A stretch of DNA of 64,000 bases. Source: Linepithema humile (Eukaryota; Arthropoda; Insecta; Hymenoptera; Formicidae). The DNA lies in NCBI RefSeq assembly GCF_040581485.1, contig NC_090129.1, positions 2,962,501-3,026,500 of the forward strand. The letters run 5' to 3'. This document shows, one piece after another, positions 48,610-60,638 of the stretch; the stretch's first letter is position 1; every line of letters begins with the position of its first letter. The notes beneath the pieces were generated by a model. The model ran no database searches, was not told the DNA's origin, and saw nothing but the letters and a program-made list of their open reading frames with translations. Position numbers and translations under genes: made by a program.

Positions 48610-50437
48610 CTAACTGGATTTGGAGTGTCCAAAATCAGAGAACTTCGGCTTTCCTTGATGAATTTCGATGTCCATACTTTCGTTTTCCCATTCAAATGGT
48701 GAAAATGATTGTATAGCTGCTTGTGTAGAATTCATATTTTGAGCTTGATTCATGATTTGCGAGCCGAAGTTCGCGCTGGAGGCCTGAGGCTCCTCGGTTT
48801 GCATCGCGGAGTCCGAGTTGGGTGAATTCGGAGGTGTTTTTCGTAATCTTTTGTAGTCCGAGAATCTGTTTAACGATACTTGATCCACGCACACGGCCTG
48901 TGTGGTATGTCGCGTTTTGTACAATATCGGACAACCTAGGTCGCTCTTTAAGCTCAGATTATACAAGTTGGCGAGGCGACGTAGCTTCTCGCGCTCGGGT
49001 TGTCGCATAGGATGCAGTTTCAGCTCGCTCTGAGAGAGATCTTGCATGAAGCGCAAGACTTCCTCGTTAGCCGATGTGATGATAGAATAACCAGGCTTGT
49101 TGTCGACGTGACGTCGCCCGGCACGGATTTCTCTACCGCTGAGACCTTCACGGATGCGTTGTATTCTTTGCCTGTAGCTCCTCTTGGCCTCAGCTACCGA
49201 ATGCTCGCCATGTAGTATCATCTGCAGGGTCGAATCCGTAATTTTATCATCACTGTTGCTTTCACCGTCATCCCGCCAACTCGATTCTCCAATCCAATCA
49301 GATTGTTCGTCGTCTCCTGAATCAGGTCATTCATATTTTTGTAATATGTTGTAATATTTCATGCGTCTCTGTCTTTAACGTACCTTCTCTATCTTCGTCA
49401 TTAGTAATGAGACCCGCCTCCGAATCGCTGGATGAAATACTCGAGCTAGATATTCGCGAACAATCTACAGTCTCATCGCCTTGCATTTTGTCTCGATTTT
49501 TCGGCTTTGCATTTTTGGTTGGCTTAGACACTCTCATCTCACAATCTATGGAACGCTCTCTACACGATCTCTTGCGCTTTCCGCACCTAAAACATAAAAA
49601 TTCACACAAATATATTCACTGTTTCGTATTGCAATAAAAGATATAGTTAAGTACAGTATTCTTTACCATATGGCGCTATATTTATTTTTGCAATCGCTTC
49701 GAAAAATGCGTCTCTTGCCGGCAAACGAAGTCGACATAATCGCCACTGCTTGAGAAGTGGACGCAGTAGAATCGGAGTCAATGGCCATTCTTTTAAATTT
49801 CCTCTTGCGTCTCGTGTTTGCTCTCGGTACAAAATTTTCGTTCACCGAGTCGCTCTCAATATTACTGGTGTTGTTCAAATTGGAGAACCGTGCAAAACGT
49901 TTCGTCTGACTCGTGTCGTCGCTGTCAGACTGGTACTTTGAAACATTCGCAGTTTTTGGAATACGAATGTCGCAAATGGAAGATGAGCTATCGTCCGAAT
50001 GTTTGCTCATACTTAATGCTGCTGTAAAATATTATGCATTAGTTATACATTATATTTGATCATAGTGTTGGACATTGCTTTAATTCTCAAGATTTACATG
50101 TGATTAAGATTTGACTTCTTTGTGCTATAAACATTGTGTTTCTACAAAGATAATAATTCACTAGACGATAATCTACACTATGCCTCGTAGAAGCAAACTA
50201 GAATTAACGTTGCAGTTAAGTGTGATTTTAATGCATGAGATACATTACGTTACCATCAAAATCTGCTTTATTTATGCAAAACAAAATAAATTTTTCCCTA
50301 CTTGGTTGCACTCCCTTACACTTACGAATATTCCCTGTAGAGCGAGCCCTCCTCCTGATGCCCCATCTGCGTCTGAGATTTGCGCTATTGCTGCTTTCCT
50401 CCAGTGCCAAAGTCAGATCGTGCACAAGAGCCTCCAT
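48610..50437 (-). CDS. GPATCH2: G-patch domain-containing protein 2 orthologue, lacking a visible G-patch
   Basis: Four exons join in one frame: 50326-50437, 49667-50021, 49384-49586 and 48610-49316, giving 458 residues. All junctions are GT-AG. Family landmarks agree with vertebrate GPATCH2/GPATCH2L: the N-terminal 'MEALVHDLTLALEES', 'RRKRKFKRMAIDSD', and the Ser/acidic block ending 'AGLITNDEDREGDDEQSDW', which crosses the exon 3-4 junction. The vertebrate protein is nuclear and its G-patch activates an RNA helicase. Here no G-patch glycine pattern is seen. Instead residues about 302-350 ('SIITSANEEVLRFMQD' to 'EREKLRRLANLYNLSL') resemble an R3H fold in which the key His is Arg (R332-x3-R336). 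The frame is open to an ATG at 50524; the start at 50437 matches the family. Exon 2 has a CAGCAG tandem acceptor. Confidence 0.88.
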
Positions 50438-50524
50438 TTTTACTCTTAAATCCACCGGTCTCAAAACTGCTTTCAAAACACGCTCCATTTGAAGGACGCG
50501 TTTTTTGCTGCAAAATTGTCGCAA

Positions 50525-52359
50525 GCAAACCTTATTGATTGTTCAGGTAATATCATGTTTAGATCAATACATGATAAATTTATATCGTCGCTCGTGCATT
50601 TTACAATTATTTCAGTATTCCATTGCTCATCAATTAATTATTAGGCTCGCAATTACACGTCATTCTAAGCTCATTACACAATATGCATATTTTCCAACTA
50701 AGAAATTTGAGCGCTTTCAAGCTCGAATAGTCACATTTTCATATTGGAAGTAGCGTCTCTACGACTTTGCCGAGAAAAGGATTAATTCGTGCTTCATTTT
50801 CCGCGACAATAAACGCGTCGATAGTTGAGTCGTTAGCGACAGGAAAGCACATATGGTGCTTTACGACCGAAAAGGAGTCTATAGGAATATCTGCGGTACG
50901 TCAATCGTTGAGGAGGGGGTCAAAACAAATCGCGATTGCGTCGGCATTTAACTCTCGTCAGTGCGCGACAGTAGTACGTAACATCCTGCTACTCACCTCT
51001 TACAAGTGATGTCCATGAAGCCTCGCCTCAATAGTGTCTCATTGTCAAAACTCGGTTCACTTTGTCAACCGACAATGAAACGAAAGAAAAATCGCCAAGT
51101 CGCCGAGCGTCAGGTGTTCGCTGATCGTCAATTACCAAATGTATTTTCCACCGTAGCGTATGCTCGCTCGCACGAAAGTATACGAACAATACTTTTATCC
51201 AATGTATCGTGCGTGCGACTTGCGATTCGCTATGAATATCGAGCAGCGCGTCAGTCGTTTCATGAGAATTTCTTCTAAAACAAAATAAATTTTGAAATGT
51301 TGTCAACGCATCGTCGTTCTCTAGCAAAAAAATCAAAATGATATAATTAAAGATGCATTTAGAGTTACCTTTTTGCTTTTTATATCATTTTATTACGTAT
51401 TAACGTGTATAAGCAATCATACCAACGAATTATGATAAATTCATACTACGTCTGAAATGTCCAATAGGAAACGTGGTTTCTAGAGACTTATTTAATACCA
51501 TATTGGTCTCCAAAAATCAAAGTTTTTTATTGGATGTCAGGTCGCATCTTGATGACGCAATGTGAATCATGCATAATCTCAATATTCGAAATGTAGTTTC
51601 TACGAATTATGATAACGAATATTGGAAATATTGGAAAAAATTCAAATTCAATATTTTATAATTATATTTTATTTTATATTTTCTAATTATGTGAAAAAGA
51701 ATCGCCAGATGTTCATATGTATACAGCCTAAAGTCACGTAACGATGACTTTCAGAACGCGCGGTGAGCATATTTGCACGGCCATTTCCGGTATTCCGTCG
51801 CGCAGACGGACGCTCCGCGAGTGTTGTAAGTGTTGCGGAACTGAGTTTTCGCTTGGAATTTACGTGTCAAGTGTGAGTGTAATGCGATATTGGGACAACG
51901 CATGACATTTATCGTCACATTAAAAGTGCGGGCGGATCTCAGTGGTCGCAGCGTAATGTGTGTGAATACATCGCGGACGTGTCGCGCGACGAGCCCCCGT
52001 AGCGCGGTGTGTAAATAGCGCGTAGTGGTCGTTTGCGCACGCCCGGCGCGCATCCGCGGCATCCAGATGAACGCGGGATCACGGCAGGCGGTCGCGAGGG
52101 CCACGAGGGGATTATAGTGCGCAAGCGCGCGCGAACGAGGAAGAAAGAAGAAGAGAGAAAAGGAAAAAAAAAGAAAGAGATCGACTGTGAGTGCTCGCAG
52201 ATAACCGCGGTGATCTATTTGACGGTACTTCAGCGAGGGTGCGAAGCGACAAACGTTGGTGACAACAAAGGGAACGCGCGGCATTGGCTGTGTTGATCAA
52301 CGCAAAAAGGCGACGCATAGGTGGCCGCAACGGTTCGGTGAACTTGGGGCCACCCCGTG
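50525..52359. promoter_or_regulatory. Divergent promoter region between GPATCH2 and the MBD gene
   Basis: The two genes are head to head with about 1.9 kb between start codons. CpG-rich DNA near 50.7-51.3 kb and 51.75-52.36 kb flanks a 400-base AT-rich core. The right block is the likely 5' UTR and promoter of the MBD gene, the left one that of GPATCH2. Neither start site nor a TATA box is obvious, as is common for CpG-rich housekeeping promoters. Open frames here are short or Arg-rich and have no domain. Confidence 0.5.
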
Positions 52360-54962
52360 ATGGACGGCGCGAACGTGAATGGCGGGAACGCCGAAGCCCC
52401 GCGCGAGGATTCTAACCTCGAAAACAGTGACGCGACTGTACTGACGGCGGAGACGCGGGATTCTCTAAGTAGTAAGACGCAGTCCTCGGCCGACGGCAAC
52501 GCGGAAGCGCAAGAAGTCAACGGCGACGTGAAAGGTTCATCTAGGAAACCCGGCGCGGTGTCCTTGCGCAGGAAGATGAGGAAGTCCAAGGCCAATTCCA
52601 CGAGCACCGTCGAGAGCGACGGAGCGGAGACTCTCGGTGTGAGCACACGCAAGCGTAAACATTCGGAGTTTGATGACGCCAGCTCCGAAGACTCGGAGTT
52701 CAACGGCTTTGATTCCCAAGTGCTCGAATTGCAGCCTGGAAGTCTAGTTCTGAAGAAACTCATTGGTAACATTTGTTATTGTTCTCGGTTACTTAATATG
52801 GCTTTGCTTATTCCTTTTATAAAGTAGGCTATTATATGTAAAGTTATTTATTTAAATTTTATGTAATTAAAATAGTACTAAGAAAATATTTGAGATCTTT
52901 ATTAATATTTATCTCAGAATTTTTTGTTTGATATTTCAGTTATTAACTTATTTAATTTATTTAATTTTAATTAACTTAATATTTTAATATTTCAAAGAAG
53001 ATATAATTTTGCTATAATTAAAATCTTTGATTCTGGAAAAGCGAGTGTGAAGTTAAAACTAGCTAAAAACTAAATAAATAAGGTGTAGACATCATAATTA
53101 TTTATATAATTATTAAAATGTGTACATAACTATATAGGTATATAAATATTGTTATTTTTTTTTATTTAAGAAAAAAATAAGAGTTTTTTGATTCTCAAAT
53201 TAATTCAAAATGTCTCTTTGCTTTTTGATTTACTGTCATAAAATGATAACAGCAATTCTTAGCTCACTAATAATAATCTAATTTCTATATTGCATTTATA
53301 TAATATTCATATTGTATTCATATGAATATAATAAGTTTTACATGTTATAATTATGAAAATTGATTTATAATTTACACTACATAATTGTTTATAATGCTTT
53401 GCAAATAATAATTATTAAATTATATTTAATAAAATATTAATAACTAAAAGAGGAATATAGTAAATATAGCTTTTACATTGATATATGATAAGAATATAAT
53501 AGATTGAACAATTTTGTTTAGAAAAGTTTATAATTTGCATTATTGTGAAATTTGTGCTATTTTATGTACCAAAATTATTTTTTATAAAAAATTGACGTAT
53601 TCTAAATTTCATGTGGTTTATTACAGCTGAGGCAGAAATAGCGGAAGCCCAATATGTGAAACGTATAAGATATTCAAACAGGAGCTTTGACGGTAGAGAG
53701 AAGAAGGAGGACGATCAAGATATCGATGACATGAGAGCCTATATTTATGAGACAGATAGCTTAGAGGATGTAGGCAAAGTTAAAAAGGAATCTGACAAAT
53801 CGGAAACAGATTCTATGGATATATCGAATAGTATAGATTCAGAAGCAGAGCCGAGTAAAATCGAAGATATTTCTATGAGATCAGCGAACTCGTCATCAGC
53901 TGCTAGCAGTCCATCTGCAGCGTCGCAAAGGTCGAAAAGCAGTCGCTTTTCGCGCGGTCTCAGTCCAGGAGGAAAGCACAGAAGTCCCATTGATATGTCG
54001 AATCCGTTATATAAGGAGCCATTTAAATATGGATGGAAACGAGAATTAGTATTTAGAGCCACTAATGACTCTGCCTTCAAGAGGATGGCTGATATATATT
54101 ATTATACACCAAAGGGCAAGAAGGTCAGAAGTTTTAGAGAAGTTGCAGAATCTCGTAAGTATGCAGTGTGAAAAGCACATATTCAAATTGTGTATATCAG
54201 AATGTTAAAATTGATTTTTGTTTCACAGTTAATTCGAAGGAATTAACCATCGACAACTTTACATTTTTCAAAGAACCCATTGGTCTTGATGATCCTGAGA
54301 AGGAGATTATTCGAGATGCCAAAAGAATACGAGTACGTTTTTAGCGTTTATATAAGTTTTATATGAAATATTGAAACTTGATGGGGGGTGACTTGGATCC
54401 CCACTTTCAAAGAAAACTTTATACTTATATTTGAACGTTGCAGGGTTCAGGAGGATACACCACAGGAAGAAAATCTTTTGGTAGAAAATCAATAGCAGCG
54501 AAGAAACCGGTGCCGGAACCTGTCGTTAAAAAACCGGTACAGGAACCTGTAACGAGGAGATCGGCACAGGAATCTGCAGCAAGAAAGTCAGTACAGGAGC
54601 CTCTTGCTTCTGTTCCGGCACCTGCTCCTGCACCTACACCTGCACCTACCCCTGTGACAGAAGCTTCAAAACTAACTCCACCTGTATCAGTGCCTACAAG
54701 AGCTGCCACGAAGGCGAAAGCTTCGACATCTCCGGCGTATAAAACAAAAGCAGCTGCAAAGAAAACCCCTCAGATAAGTACGTTCTTACAAGACGTTATA
54801 TTTATTCATATAATACTATTCAAATTTAATTTTTTTTTTTTTTTTTATTAAAGTGTAAGAAGAAACGAAGATTTTGAAAATATTTTTTCGTATTTAATAT
54901 AAACTTTTTAAATGTTGAAACATATACTTAGGAATTTTTAAAACAAAATATGGCAAAAAATT

Positions 54963-54998
<36 letters not shown>

Positions 54999-57900
54999 AA
55001 TATGATGTATATATCATATTTATTATATATAATTTTTTTTATACTTTAATATATATAATTGCTTGGTGTTGTATGAATTTCTATATTATATAATTAGAGT
55101 TTAGTATTTTTTTCTTTTATACTACAAATTTATGCTATAACATGGTTGTTCAAGAAAAATATTTTCTCTCTCGTTCACGTATCATTACACCAAAGTTATT
55201 TTCACGAGCTTGTTCTGAAACCTGCATAGCAGAGATGAAATCAGCTGCTGAAGAGCCTGAGATGCTTCCTCCTCAGCGGAGTACACCAAATACAAGGAGG
55301 AATCAGCAAGCAGTAGAGAAGGTTACCTCAGTTAAAACCAAAAGATTACTAACGTGAGTATTTTAATTCTCCAAATTCATTACTTCTGTTATAAGCATGT
55401 AATGCATTATGTTTGATGCTATTTTAAAGGTAAATTTAATCAAAAGCATACACATAGTGTATACAAAGAGAATTTAAAAATTGTTACGTAAGACATTAAT
55501 TTAAAATGCAGAAGAATCAAATTTTGATAATTACATAATAATACGTAAGAAACCATTAGTAAAAATTAAAAATAATACATCATGAAATTGAAAAGCTTTT
55601 TTTAGAGAAAGACATAATTAAGCACAATGCTTAAGATTATATAGCTTATGATCATTAATTACTAATTAAAGACATTTTGATTGAAACGTAGTATTTTAGT
55701 GTATATTTTATCGAAAAAACGAAGGTATTTGAAAACCGTTGCAGTCACAGTCTAGTTTAATTTATGCTATATTAAATTTCTGCATTTTGCAAGAAAATAA
55801 TATAATAATAATACATGGATGAATTTTATTTTACACGAAGCGTGCAGCTCATGCATATGTTTTTGAATTTTATTGCATATGCAATCGTCCATAAACTTAA
55901 ATACACGGACAATTACGGAATTATTATGAAATGCATGCAATGTAAAAGTTACTGCCATCGGGCGAGAGAGAAGCTTATTCTGTCTATAATTTTCATAAAT
56001 ATTTTTCCCTTTGATCCTTTTTCACATATCCTTAATGGGAATCTTGTGTTTTTTCCCTGAATCCCTGTCCCCCTATCAACGCACATCTTACAGGCCCAAA
56101 GTTCAAGAGCCGTGCAGCATAAGATGTTCTACAAGTATGGGATTAATACCAAGTTTACAATGTCGAGTCTGTCTCTGTTTATATCATCCTGAGTGTGTTG
56201 ATGGCATGGAGTTTGCAGGCAGTGATGAATATGTCTGCAAGGTAGGTTTGGTTTACTGTATTTAGACAACAGTTCAAAAGTCTCCGATAGAGGACCATGT
56301 GAACTACACTACCGCTCATTAATTTCAATACACCACCAAGAGAAACCTTCTCCAGGCGAGCAATTTCACGCAAACTATGTCCTGCATTTTTCAAAACGAC
56401 TATGGTAGATCGCTTTTCGATTAATAACTCCTTTTTGGGAGCCATTTACGAGACCACTTTACACGTTTTCACAAGTTTTCACAGTATCACAGTACAAAGC
56501 GAACACCGGAGCCCTTTCACTGTGTATGTGTTGATAAATGGGTTTCAAAACAGCATTGGGCGTGTATCTGATCACTACGAGAACCTCGTAACCTTGCGCA
56601 CGTATTTTGTTTATTTCCAGGGATCTGACACTATCCGGCTGTTAATTTTGTTTCTTCGAAAACTACAGTTTTCCAAAATTTTTATATAAATAATATTTAA
56701 ATACGATGCATGTGAGTGCTGAAAGTGTTTTTAACAGCAGGTGGACTCATTTCTGTGCAAAATATACGTATCACGTTCATCCTTTACAGAGAAATCAACA
56801 AATCTGGGGTGTATTGAAATTAATGAGCGGTAGTGTACATAAAGTATTTAGAGTGTAACATTCTAAACATGGTGTTGGAGTTAGATGTATATGTTAAGTC
56901 ATTAATATGTTTATAGCGAATATTTCCATAGAATATCGAAGAGTTCAATTTACATTAGATTGCGGCTACACAGACTCGAATGATAATTTCCCTCGTACTG
57001 ACACGAAATTAAATCTGTTGTAGAATTGTCAGCCGGATACTAAAGAATCTCATACGTCAAACAATCCATCTTTGACACCACCTCCGTTGATCCCAATTAG
57101 CATGTTAGGTGCCCAAAATACGAAATCGAAACATCAAACTAATTCGGCGCCGCCGAAATTGCAAAGAATCCCAAAGTCCGACGGTGCGGACACGCAAACG
57201 AGAAACTCTTCCAGAATTTCCAAAACACCATCAAACGTAGGTTCCAAAACGATGTCGAACGCGTCTTCGAACGTGGATAGAACAGAAGCCGCTTGGTTCC
57301 CGCAAACGGAGAACGAGTTCTTGCAAAGTCACGACGGTGACGTGCCGAAACCAGCTCAGAATATTGCTGTGATGGGCGGCAAAAGGTACATAGTAGTGCC
57401 GAAAAATAACGCAATGGCTGTTCAACCTGCTAGAGTGAAACCGGACAAGATCGGCGACAAGCCGCCAATTCTTCCAGACGGTTCACTTACTGATATTTCG
57501 AACACGGTGGACAATTCCGCGGTGAAGTCACGCACGGTTCCGCCGAAATCGTTGAATGACGATCCACCCGAAAAAGCAAATATTACGCCGGACGAAGAGA
57601 TAACAAAAGATGATTCGACGCTTTCGACAGACTTTGCATCTTCTGCTATCACTGAGACTGAAACGTTCGATAGCAAAGATAACAAGGATGATAAAGATAA
57701 TTCTCCCAAAGAAGATCAATCGATTGAAGATATATCGGTTGAAAATGAATCTTCCACTGCCAGCATTGTAGATTGTGTGCCTGAAAAGGAAAATGCAGAT
57801 TTAAATTGCAAATCGCCTGACAATAAGTCTGCATGCACACCGACATCTATAGCGAGTACTGCAAACACTATTGACGAAGCAAATGTTGAAATAATTCAAA

Positions 57901-60638
57901 CAGACGACCAACAGTTATTATCAAGTAAAGAGGGTACAGTAAAAAAGGTTAAGCATAGCAAGTAAGTGTATACATCCTTGAAACAGACAAGGCTTCTTAT
58001 TTTGTCCCTTATTTAGAACGTTTCTTCCAAATGATTTAAGTTGCGGCAACTCTCTTTTGAGGTTTTGGCAGTTGCTTTGTACGTATTGTATTTACAAAGT
58101 TCACGAATATATATCTTTCTACGATAATCCACACTTCAATCGGTAAAGATTGTACAGAGAATACAATTTATATGAAAAATGACGAGGTTCAATAAATAAT
58201 AAAATCATATTCTTTTGCTTTTTTTGTTAAATACACAGTTGGATGTATTAAAAGAGTAGATTTTACATTGTATGCAATACAAGATACTTGCGAATACGCA
58301 AACTTGTAAAGTTGTAAATGCAATATATACTGATGTTTATTATATTTGGAAATATAAAAATCGTATGTTAAAAATGAATTTGATTTTATCTTGTGATCGA
58401 AGCACACTGCCTTAGCTTCTTAGAAATGCGGCCAAATTTTCGACAGATATGAAAGATAAATAAGAGGCGCACCCGTCGGTTCTCAACGTTGTTCCTTTGT
58501 AATTGTAGTATCAAGGTAAATTTACGATAATTCGATTTTACTCGATATCAAAATACACATTTATACATAAATGTTTACATTCATGCTGCAATTACAAAAT
58601 AAAGCTACTGATAAGTGCTTCAGGGAAAAAATCTAATTCATTTTTACTTTTTATATTTGCAGATATAAAGACATGAGAGAGCTGAAACACAAAAAAAAAA
58701 TCTTAGTGCGTTTTCCCATAAATTCTCACAATCCTGTACATCATCCAATTCCACATCCAATTCTATATTTGTTTCGTTGCTTTGAACCTTTGTCACCTTC
58801 TTGATAGGAATATATATATATATATATATATATATCATTGATCGGAGAGATTATTTTTTCAGAGGCTTTTTAGGACAAATGCGTCGAGAATTATAATATG
58901 TAACAGAAAATTATATGTATCTTTTGTAATCGGCGCGATCTTTCAAGGCCTCTTTTAAAAATAAACTCTTTCTACATTGTAATAGATAAATTGCTTTTTT
59001 TTGCGTTCGATACAAGCTATAAATGTGCGCAAAAATAGAACATTTGTACTAAAGTGTACGTTTCTTTTGATATTTTCAGAAGGAAGCAAATGTCTCAGCA
59101 GGAGACGGAGCAGCAGCAAAATTTCATGGGCTCAGTTTGCGCCGGTTATCACGCTCTATTGCGTATATTTCAATATCTTAAAGTTCAAGAGCTGCTGCGC
59201 GCCGCGCGAGTATGCAAAATGTGGCGTGATCTCGCGGCACACCCGTCTCTGTGGAAGACCGTGCGCATGAAGAACAGCCAGGTGACTGATTGGGACGGTC
59301 TGGCAGACACGTTGCAGAGACGCGGTACGCAGCATCTTGATCTTAGAAAGATGTTGGTATCCGGCGAATCCGACAACATTTGGCGGAAGTTCTTAACCGT
59401 CATACCGCGCGTTACCAGTCTCGTTAAGCTCGAGCTGTGCAGATGCCCGGTCATAGTGGTCGAAGAGGTCCTCAAGAGCTGTCCACAATTGGAGGTGCTG
59501 AGCGCGATGGCGATTAAGTGTGATTCTCTCACCTTGGAATCGGTTGGGAATCTGAAACGGTGCCAGGAACTGAGACTTAAGGCAATCAGCGGGATGTCGT
59601 TGCAGCAAGATCTTACACCTTTACAAGATCTGACGCATCTAATGCATCTGGTAAGGCCATCTGTTTTAAACTTTTATCAATATGATCTTGTGAATGATCG
59701 TTGATTCGCTTTCTGATCTTATTATTTGATATCGCAAGCTTTTGTTCTACCGTATCGCGCGACTGCACAATTTCTCTCGTTGCTTACAGAGTTTGACGTC
59801 GGTTAAAGAACTTGGGAAGAAGAAAATTGACGTTATACAGACATTGACAAATCTGGAAACATTGGAGTTGGGCGAATGCTCCGATTTCCCTGACAAATTC
59901 GGAACCACCGTTCTGATTAAATTAAGCAAATTGGAACGTTTGAGACTCGAAAAGGGTCAAGGATCTTGCTGTACATTCGACATTCTCGAAGGCGTATCGA
60001 AATTAGAGAATCTTAATCAGATGGAGCTGGTCAATTTTGACGTGAAGAATGGTTTCGACAAGTGTCTCGCCAATTGCAAGAATATTAAAAGGTTACTGAT
60101 CATACCAACTTACATATCCCAGTCGGCGACGTCCAACAACATGGTGCTCGGTGGTGTCACAGAGCTGTCGAACAATTTGACGCATTTCGTATGGGGCGTC
60201 ACGCTCGAGTTACTCAGGGTCACAGAATTGTTCGTCGATCAATGCAATCTCATGAGCAAGCAGGTTACCGGAGATTCTATACCAGTCTTAAAGCCAGTCC
60301 CCTGCTTAAGATTGATCGCGGACGTCGAGGATGAAAATGACTACCAAAAAAGTACGTTTTGAGTCTTGGAGTTAGTTATTCTTGCTTACTTCCGTCGACA
60401 ATAATTATTATTAATAAAGGAAATGTTTCATACATACCTAATTAATGCATCATTCAACAATTCCGCAGGCGATGACAAGCAGCAGCCACACCAAACGAGT
60501 CCGCAAGTCGACATTTTACCGTTGCCTCAATTACAGAAGCTTCTTTTGACTGCATTACCCAAGACACGAGTTAAGATCTTGAAGATACCCTTCCATGCCA
60601 CATGGCGGCAAAGCATTTCCGATACCGCGGCGCAATAA
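52360..60638 (+). CDS. MBD + PHD finger + F-box + LRR protein (possible six-banded homologue)
   Basis: Ten exons join in a single frame with GT-AG introns: 52360-52765, 53627-54154, 54229-54332, 54444-54777, 55230-55353, 56094-56241, 57024-57961, 59080-59650, 59790-60351, 60469-60638. The product is about 1,294 residues. Order: acidic/basic N-terminus; methyl-CpG-binding domain about 262-335 with all residues that contact methyl-CpG in MeCP2 (R279, D291, Y293, R303, S304); Pro/Ala-rich repeats in exon 4; PHD zinc finger C506, C510, C522, C525, H530, C533, C547, C550; a disordered region; F-box about 880-925 ('LLRIFQYLKVQELLRAARVC'); then about seven leucine-rich repeats. Expected role: a nuclear reader of methylated DNA and histone tails that could recruit an SCF ubiquitin ligase; this is inferred from domains. 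Drosophila six-banded (sba) may be the orthologue, from memory only. The exon 5 acceptor is ambiguous (55209, 55230 or 55233, all in frame). Confidence 0.88.
54968..54995. repeat. (TA)n microsatellite
   Basis: About fourteen TA units in the intron between exons 4 and 5 of the MBD gene, followed by a further AT palindrome-rich stretch to 55060. Confidence 0.9.
56305..56837. mobile_element. Tc1/mariner-family element, internally deleted
   Basis: Terminal inverted repeats of 30 bases are perfect (left 56305-56334, right 56808-56837), starting TACACTACCGCTCATTAATT. The outermost TA on each side is the target duplication typical of Tc1/mariner. At 533 bases the copy is about a third of a full element and keeps only the first part of the transposase. 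It sits in the intron that splits the PHD finger of the MBD gene. Perfect repeats suggest a fairly recent insertion. Confidence 0.92.
56329..56445 (-). pseudogene. Tc1-type transposase N-terminal fragment
   Basis: From the ATG at 56445 the minus strand encodes about 39 residues beginning 'MAPKKELLIEKRSTIVVL' and including 'GHSLREIARLEKV', the first helix-turn-helix of Tc1-like transposases that binds the terminal repeat. The frame then runs straight into the left terminal repeat, so the catalytic DDE domain is wholly missing. The element cannot move itself. Confidence 0.8.
58810..58835. repeat. (TA)n microsatellite
   Basis: About thirteen TA units in the intron between exons 7 and 8 of the MBD gene. 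Confidence 0.9.

Noticed and set aside
55815..56060. Cys-containing frame 'KCMQCKSYCHRA' between exons 5 and 6 of the MBD gene
   Set aside because: Considered as extra zinc-finger sequence, but the exon 5 donor and exon 6 acceptor join in frame without it and exon 6 plus 7 already give a full C4HC3 set.
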